A stretch of DNA of 40,732 bases from an uncultured Coprococcus sp. (GTDB taxonomy: Bacteria; Bacillota_A; Clostridia; Lachnospirales; Lachnospiraceae), in assembly GCA_900767685.1 (NCBI GenBank), contig CAAGAB010000178.1:1-40732 (forward strand). Direction: 5' to 3'. Shown piece after piece: positions 35,896-40,732 of this stretch. Made by a program: the position numbers and the translations under genes. A model generated the notes under the pieces. The model was not told the DNA's origin and made no database searches. It saw only the letters and a program-made list of their open reading frames with translations. The stretch's first letter is position 1. Every line of letters starts with the position of its first letter.

Positions 35896-35933
35896 CTTAA
35901 AAAACAGTAATTATTCAAGCTTTTACCAATATT

Positions 35934-38900
35934 TTACAGGTCAACCGTCTGAACCTTCCTGTCCTTGGCAACGCCGTTCACAAGGAAACTGACTCTTCCG
36001 TTGCCTATTGTTATATCATCCTCGTCCGCGCCGATATCCATACCTATGCTGTTCGTGACCTGAGTATTGATATCTGAATTGGATAACAACACCTTTGCTG
36101 TATGAGTACAATTTCCCATAGCATAGGCATTCCTGCCCTGCGCCACAACTTTGAGATACGCATATTTTATCTCTATGTCTGTGTCTCCATTTCTGCAGCC
36201 TATTCCATAACACTCATTTGCCCTTACATTCATCACGATGTTAATATTCTGCATCCAGACTTTACACCTGCTGCCGCCCATGGTTCCCACAACTGCCGTT
36301 GAGGTCGATGCGCCTGAGATCTTTCCAGAGATATTTTCTATCTGGATATCTGCGTTTCCGTTGTATGAACCGATGGACACACTCTTTGCGATTCCATTGT
36401 ATATCTCCATATCGCAGTTCTCTATGCGAAGGCTGCAGTCGCTGTCCATACAGCCGATCACCACACCCTCCTGACCACGCTGGTCTATCTCAAATCTTCC
36501 GTGCTTTATATATATGTTGCCACCAAGCCCGGAACCTATACCTATTCCTCTCATTCCTGTAGCCGTTATGGATAGTGTTCCGTCCTGATTAAAATACAGG
36601 TCACCGTGTCTGGAGGACAGATCATTTCCTATACAATAATACTTGCCTCCCGCCTGGGTTATCCTCAGATCACCGTCTCCGGCAATCTCCAACCTGGATG
36701 ACTCAGGGACCTGTATTCCCCCGGTTCTCAGCTCATTGTCACCTATCAACACTATCCTGACATCGCAGTTTTCTCCAAGCTTTATACATGGAATTCCCTT
36801 TTCTCCGCCCAGACTTATGCTATCTATACGGAACTCACCCCTAAATCCGTCACCAACACTGACCAGCATGTTGGACTTAAAACCAGGTGTTCCAGTCATA
36901 TTTATATGTCTGTACTCGTCCCCGATCTTTCTGAAATCAAGGGCAGTATATTTGTTGAAAGCAAGCTGAACCATCGATATGTCATCCTCATCCGTGATGA
37001 CATATGGTTTCTTTCCATACTTTGTCACCGCCGTCTGATTGTACTGTACTATCTCGGTCACAACTCGCTTATCTATCTCCTGAACAGCCTGCGGTGAAGG
37101 CTTTGCCGTGTAGTATCCCTGTATAAGATCGGCACCAAGACGGATAACCTCCTTGAGTTCCTGATCCAGCTCTACGCCCTCAGCAAGGGTGACTATATCA
37201 TTGTCATGTGCAAATTCTATGATATCCTTCACAAAATGCTGTTTCTGCGGATCATCATGTATGTTCGTCATAAGCATCCTGTCTATCTTCACATATCTAG
37301 GCATGTACCTCAAAAGATTGTTTACATTGGAATATCCCGAACCGTAATCGTCTATGGCTGTCTCGACATTCATTCCAAGGTACTTGTTTTTCAGCTCAGC
37401 GAGCATCTGATCACTCAGTTCCGCCTCCTCTGTGAACTCCACCACTATCTGGTCGCCTAACTTTTGTAGCAGTTCTTCTATCAGTTTCTCGTCGCTCTCT
37501 GAAAGTCTGCATCCGGGAATACTGTTGAGGAATATCTTCTTGCCGCTCAGCTCATCCCTCTTTTTCTCAACTAGGCTGAGTACATTGACAAATGTGGCTC
37601 TCTCCACATCACTGAGTCTTCCCAGTCTTTCTGCACTCTGTATTAGGTCAAGAGGTGACACATACACATCTCCCGCTGCCCTCATAAGCACCTCGTAAGC
37701 ATATATCTGCCCGGTTCTGGCATTCACTATAGGCTGAAAATGATACTTCAGCTGATTATTGTCCAGTATACCCGCAACGATACGGTCTCTCTCCAGGTCC
37801 TCATCCGTAAGCTCCGGATTTCTGGAACTTTCAATATACTCCTTCATCTTGATATTATTCTTGTTGCTTATCAGAGTATTGATGTATTTGTCCAGATCCT
37901 CAGCCCCGGTGACTACCTCGTCATCAAATGCATAGCAGATATCTATACCAAAATTTCCTCTGTTCGTGTCATTGAACTTCTTCGTCTGACTCTCTATGCG
38001 CTGTATTATATCCTTGGCATGCTTACCACACTCATCCACCATCTTAAACGCAACCACAAACTCATCGTTACACATTCTCATACATACATCTGTTTTGCTT
38101 ATAGATGACATTATGATATCCGCCAGGATCTGGATAGCCTCATCACCTGTCTGCCTGCCAAATCTCGAATTGATCTGTCCCAATCCTTTCATGTCTATAG
38201 CAAGAAACATTATGCGCTGCCCTTTCATCATGGCATCCTCGCACATAACCCTGCATCTCTGCATAAATCCATTATAGTTGTATACACCTGTGAGATCATC
38301 TCTCGTCTGCGCTGCATTGAGTCTATCTATGAGTTTCTTCAGATTGGCCTGTCTGTAAAATGCCTCCATACCCTGCATGATCTGTTTTAATAGATTATAG
38401 TACGCACTGTTGTAAGATTTGTATGAGTTTCCACTGCTCATAGCTGCGTACCCAAAACATCTGTCATTGAAGTTTAGCGGTGTGAAAATATAAGCTTCTG
38501 GCTCATTCATATTGCCATCCAGCTCAGGCAAGAGCTTTGTCACATCAAAACAATCATCAAAATCTATAGCGTTATCCTTATCTGACAGCCCTCGTTTTAT
38601 TATCCTGTATACATTCTTGGTATAACCGACCCTGAGCGCATTTGCCCCCATCACGACTTCCGGGGCATTCCAATATTCATTCATACATATACTGAATTTT
38701 CTGAAATCGTCATCCGGATGTATATACTGAAATACTGTATTGAAAAATCCTCTGTAGTCCGTCTGTGAAAGCAGATCCTCCATAAGATGGTTGTAGTATG
38801 TCCCGCAGCTGCCATACTGAAAATCTGTATCCCACGCCTTTATGTCTGCCTGATCTTTACCTCTGTTCAACGCGCTGCCTGTATCCACACACTGACCGCA

Positions 38901-39755
38901 GCCACAGCTCCTGCCCCAGTGTATGCGAGACCTGCTCACATACTTCGCCGGAGTCCTGCCTGAAAGTTTCGCATCCACCCAATCAGCAACATATATTCCG
39001 TCCTGCACCGCCGGTATATCAACCGATGTGAGTGGTATCAGTCTTTCATCATTTGTATCAGTTGAATCATATCCCACAACAGCAATATCTCCCGGAACTT
39101 TTACGCCTCTCTTTTCAAGTTCCGCAGCCAGCCCCAGTGCCATCTGATCGCTGGCGCACACAACCGCATCAGGAAGGTCTTTCCTGTTTTCCAGGAGAGA
39201 GGCAGCCATGTCCCGTCCTGAGTCATACCAGTCATTACCATAATATATATCAGACTCCCTGCAAGCTCTGCCGTGTTTTGCAAGGCTGTCAAAAAAACCT
39301 TTTTTCTTTAGATCTGAATTGACATTGTTCTCCCATCCGTTTAGCAGAACAATGTCCTCATAGCCGTGCACTTCTATCAGATGATCTGTCAGCTCACATA
39401 TATTCTCACGGTGACTTATATTTACAGACTCATATCCATCCGCATAGTCATCCATGACGAGAACCGGTCCGTCATATTCCTGTTTTAATCTCCACAGAAG
39501 TCCCTCGGCAGTTCCCGGTATCCTTATTCTGCCGGTAAAAACTATGATAGCATCATAATCCTTAAACTCCACCAGGTTAAAAATATTTGAATCGCCAATC
39601 TCTCGGCTGCTCGTATCCTGACATTTTAGATACATCGAAAACACGCACACATCGTATCCCAACTGAGCTGATCTCTCAAATAATCCCGAAAGAAACCTAC
39701 TCTGAGTATACTCGTCCGCCTGTGCTGTCAGCACGCCTATCCTTTTCCTTCTCAT
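35934..39755 (-). CDS. LacI-type sugar-binding domain - degenerate GGDEF - EAL - beta-helix fusion
   Basis: 1273 residues, no signal peptide or membrane segment. Residues 4-280 are a periplasmic-binding-like LacI/GalR effector domain without the usual DNA-binding head (VGYDSTDTNDERLIPLTSVD is typical). A region at 290-470 follows. A GGDEF fold spans 484-640, whose signature reads MCNDEF, so synthase activity is doubtful. An EAL domain (660-905) follows with YEVL (Glu688), VVEFTE, DDYGSGY (802-808), KIDR and AEGVE (858-862), so c-di-GMP hydrolysis is likely. From about 960 to 1262 a row of short repeats around GIG and GGN with alternating hydrophobic residues suggests a right-handed beta-helix, like Cthe_2159-type carbohydrate-binding domains. 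Such a domain in a cytoplasmic protein is odd. It may link sugar level to c-di-GMP breakdown. AAGGG lies about 12 bases before the ATG. Confidence 0.88.
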   Translation of the reverse strand: MRRKRIGVLTAQADEYTQSRFLSGLFERSAQLGYDVCVFSMYLKCQDTSSREIGDSNIFNLVEFKDYDAIIVFTGRIRIPGTAEGLLWRLKQEYDGPVLVMDDYADGYESVNISHRENICELTDHLIEVHGYEDIVLLNGWENNVNSDLKKKGFFDSLAKHGRACRESDIYYGNDWYDSGRDMAASLLENRKDLPDAVVCASDQMALGLAAELEKRGVKVPGDIAVVGYDSTDTNDERLIPLTSVDIPAVQDGIYVADWVDAKLSGRTPAKYVSRSRIHWGRSCGCGQCVDTGSALNRGKDQADIKAWDTDFQYGSCGTYYNHLMEDLLSQTDYRGFFNTVFQYIHPDDDFRKFSICMNEYWNAPEVVMGANALRVGYTKNVYRIIKRGLSDKDNAIDFDDCFDVTKLLPELDGNMNEPEAYIFTPLNFNDRCFGYAAMSSGNSYKSYNSAYYNLLKQIMQGMEAFYRQANLKKLIDRLNAAQTRDDLTGVYNYNGFMQRCRVMCEDAMMKGQRIMFLAIDMKGLGQINSRFGRQTGDEAIQILADIIMSSISKTDVCMRMCNDEFVVAFKMVDECGKHAKDIIQRIESQTKKFNDTNRGNFGIDICYAFDDEVVTGAEDLDKYINTLISNKNNIKMKEYIESSRNPELTDEDLERDRIVAGILDNNQLKYHFQPIVNARTGQIYAYEVLMRAAGDVYVSPLDLIQSAERLGRLSDVERATFVNVLSLVEKKRDELSGKKIFLNSIPGCRLSESDEKLIEELLQKLGDQIVVEFTEEAELSDQMLAELKNKYLGMNVETAIDDYGSGYSNVNNLLRYMPRYVKIDRMLMTNIHDDPQKQHFVKDIIEFAHDNDIVTLAEGVELDQELKEVIRLGADLIQGYYTAKPSPQAVQEIDKRVVTEIVQYNQTAVTKYGKKPYVITDEDDISMVQLAFNKYTALDFRKIGDEYRHINMTGTPGFKSNMLVSVGDGFRGEFRIDSISLGGEKGIPCIKLGENCDVRIVLIGDNELRTGGIQVPESSRLEIAGDGDLRITQAGGKYYCIGNDLSSRHGDLYFNQDGTLSITATGMRGIGIGSGLGGNIYIKHGRFEIDQRGQEGVVIGCMDSDCSLRIENCDMEIYNGIAKSVSIGSYNGNADIQIENISGKISGASTSTAVVGTMGGSRCKVWMQNINIVMNVRANECYGIGCRNGDTDIEIKYAYLKVVAQGRNAYAMGNCTHTAKVLLSNSDINTQVTNSIGMDIGADEDDITIGNGRVSFLVNGVAKDRKVQTVDL

Positions 39756-39863
39756 AACAATATACGCCCTTTACCCTTAGTTAATTTAGCTTACCCCCTG
39801 GGCTGATACCCATAATTACTTAGATTCTAACACGTTATGATGCAAGTGTATATATTACAAAAT

Positions 39864-39907
39864 AAAAAAAGCACATTCGAAGACAGCAAAATGTCTCCAA
39901 ATGTGCT
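39864..39907 (-). terminator. Rho-independent terminator of glf
   Basis: Arms AGCACATTTGGAGACA and TGTCTTCGAATGTGCT (minus strand, with wobble pairs), six-base loop, then TTTTTTT. It lies 27 bases after the glf stop. Confidence 0.88.
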
Positions 39908-39934
39908 CAAAATTAACTCTTCTACAACAAATTA

Positions 39935-40732
39935 TTAAAACTCACTCTCTACGCAATCAAGTGCTGCAGCTATTACCTTGTCCATATCATAATACTTATA
40001 CTGTCCAAGTCTTCCGCCAAAAATGACATCCTTGCGTGTCTCTGCAAGCTCTCTGTACTTCTCATAAAGAGCATTGTTTTTGTCATTGTTGACAGGGTAA
40101 TATGGTTCCACTCCCGGTTTCCACTCTGCTGAGTACTCACGGCTGATAACAGTCTTTGGCTGCTTGCCGAACTCAAAATGCTTGTGCTCGATGATTCTTG
40201 TATATGGAATATCCCTGTGTGTATAATTTACAACAGCATTTCCCTGATAATTTTCCTCATCGAGAACTTCTGTCTCGAACCTTACCGAACGATACTCTAA
40301 CGGACCATACTGGAATCCGAAGAACTCATCGATCATACCTGTGTATACTGTCTTGTCTGCAATATCAGGATTCTCTTTTATGAAGTCAAAGTAATCTGTA
40401 TCAGTCTTGACATCAGCTCCCTCAAGCATCTTCTCAATGATCTGTGTGTATCCGCCCATTGGGATTCCCTGGAAACGGTCATTGAAGTAGTTGTTGTCGT
40501 ATATGAATCTCAGAGGCAGTCTCTTGATAATGAATGCAGGAAGCTCTGTACATGGTCTTCCCCACTGCTTCTCTGTGTATCCCTTGACAAGCTTCTCATA
40601 CACATCTGTACCGGCAAGCTTGAGTGCCTGCTCCTCAAGGTTCTTTGGCTCTCCAATGTTCAGATCTGCGATCTGCTTCTCGATGATTGCCTTTGCCTCT
40701 GAAGGCTTCTTGATTCCCCACATCTTGCTGAA
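39935..40732 (-). CDS. glf: UDP-galactopyranose mutase, C-terminal part (5' end outside window)
   Basis: 266 codons remain, running off the right edge; the family is about 370-400 residues, so roughly a third is missing. GYTEKQWGRP, RLPLRF, NYFNDRFQGIPMGGYT, a TGMIDEFF strand and the C-terminal FAD segment GGRLGQYKYYDMD match Glf. It converts UDP-galactopyranose to UDP-galactofuranose with reduced FAD, which feeds galactofuranose into surface glycans. A terminator follows. The nearby MBOAT/DHHW pair could decorate a related polymer, which is inference. Confidence 0.96.
   Translation of the reverse strand, partial: FSKMWGIKKPSEAKAIIEKQIADLNIGEPKNLEEQALKLAGTDVYEKLVKGYTEKQWGRPCTELPAFIIKRLPLRFIYDNNYFNDRFQGIPMGGYTQIIEKMLEGADVKTDTDYFDFIKENPDIADKTVYTGMIDEFFGFQYGPLEYRSVRFETEVLDEENYQGNAVVNYTHRDIPYTRIIEHKHFEFGKQPKTVISREYSAEWKPGVEPYYPVNNDKNNALYEKYRELAETRKDVIFGGRLGQYKYYDMDKVIAAALDCVESEF

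Noticed and set aside
39756..39934. Possible c-di-GMP riboswitch upstream of the EAL fusion gene
   Set aside because: The leader is short, and no conserved riboswitch core could be recognised; the only strong structure there is the glf terminator.

Overview
The window looks like chromosomal DNA of a spore-forming, anaerobic Firmicute, most likely a Lachnospiraceae (Coprococcus/Butyrivibrio-like) gut bacterium. The evidence is the gene order hup-rqcP-yabP-yabQ-divIC-spoIIE-tilS-hpt-ftsH with spoVT just upstream, moderate-to-low GC, AGGAGG-type ribosome binding sites, sigma-A, sigma-E and sigma-G-like promoters, and several large hybrid kinases and c-di-GMP proteins. The species cannot be fixed from the sequence alone. 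Nearly everything is on the minus strand; only one gene, the hybrid kinase at 29326-31902, is on the plus strand. No rRNA, tRNA, CRISPR array, transposase or phage gene was seen.

Layout. (1) 1-1889: a three-domain RNA repair enzyme (polynucleotide kinase, calcineurin-like phosphatase, T4 Rnl1-like ligase) cut by the left edge. (2) 2120-4213: a GH13 neopullulanase-like enzyme with its own promoter and terminator. (3) 4330-7266: a compact run of five small or unfamiliar genes around an AAA_14-like ATPase; it looks accessory and is the best candidate for an undescribed system. (4) 7267-7728: an AT-rich non-coding stretch. (5) 7729-9078: a membrane-anchored lipase. (6) 9315-18407: the housekeeping/sporulation block ftsH, hpt, tilS, spoIIE, divIC, yabQ, yabP, rqcP, hup, spoVT. 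Promoters within it separate vegetative genes from those of the mother cell (yabPQ) and forespore (spoVT).

(7) 18486-31902: a signalling island. It holds three hybrid histidine kinases, a free-standing Hpt phosphotransfer protein, a REC-HD-GYP c-di-GMP phosphodiesterase, an orphan sugar-type solute-binding lipoprotein without permeases, and an unusual SDR enzyme with a C-terminal beta domain. The order REC-HD-GYP, Hpt, lipoprotein, CACHE-kinase on one strand suggests a complete extracellular-ligand to c-di-GMP phosphorelay. (8) 31975-35821: proC behind a DHHW/AlgX-like protein and an MBOAT acyltransferase, probably for O-acylation of a surface polymer. (9) 35934-39755: a 1273-residue fusion of a LacI-type sugar-binding domain, degenerate GGDEF, EAL and a C-terminal beta-helix. 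(10) 39935-40732: the C-terminal part of UDP-galactopyranose mutase, cut by the right edge.

Start sites were chosen by Shine-Dalgarno spacing, so several differ from the longest open frame. Family assignments rest on motifs read by eye; no database search was possible.
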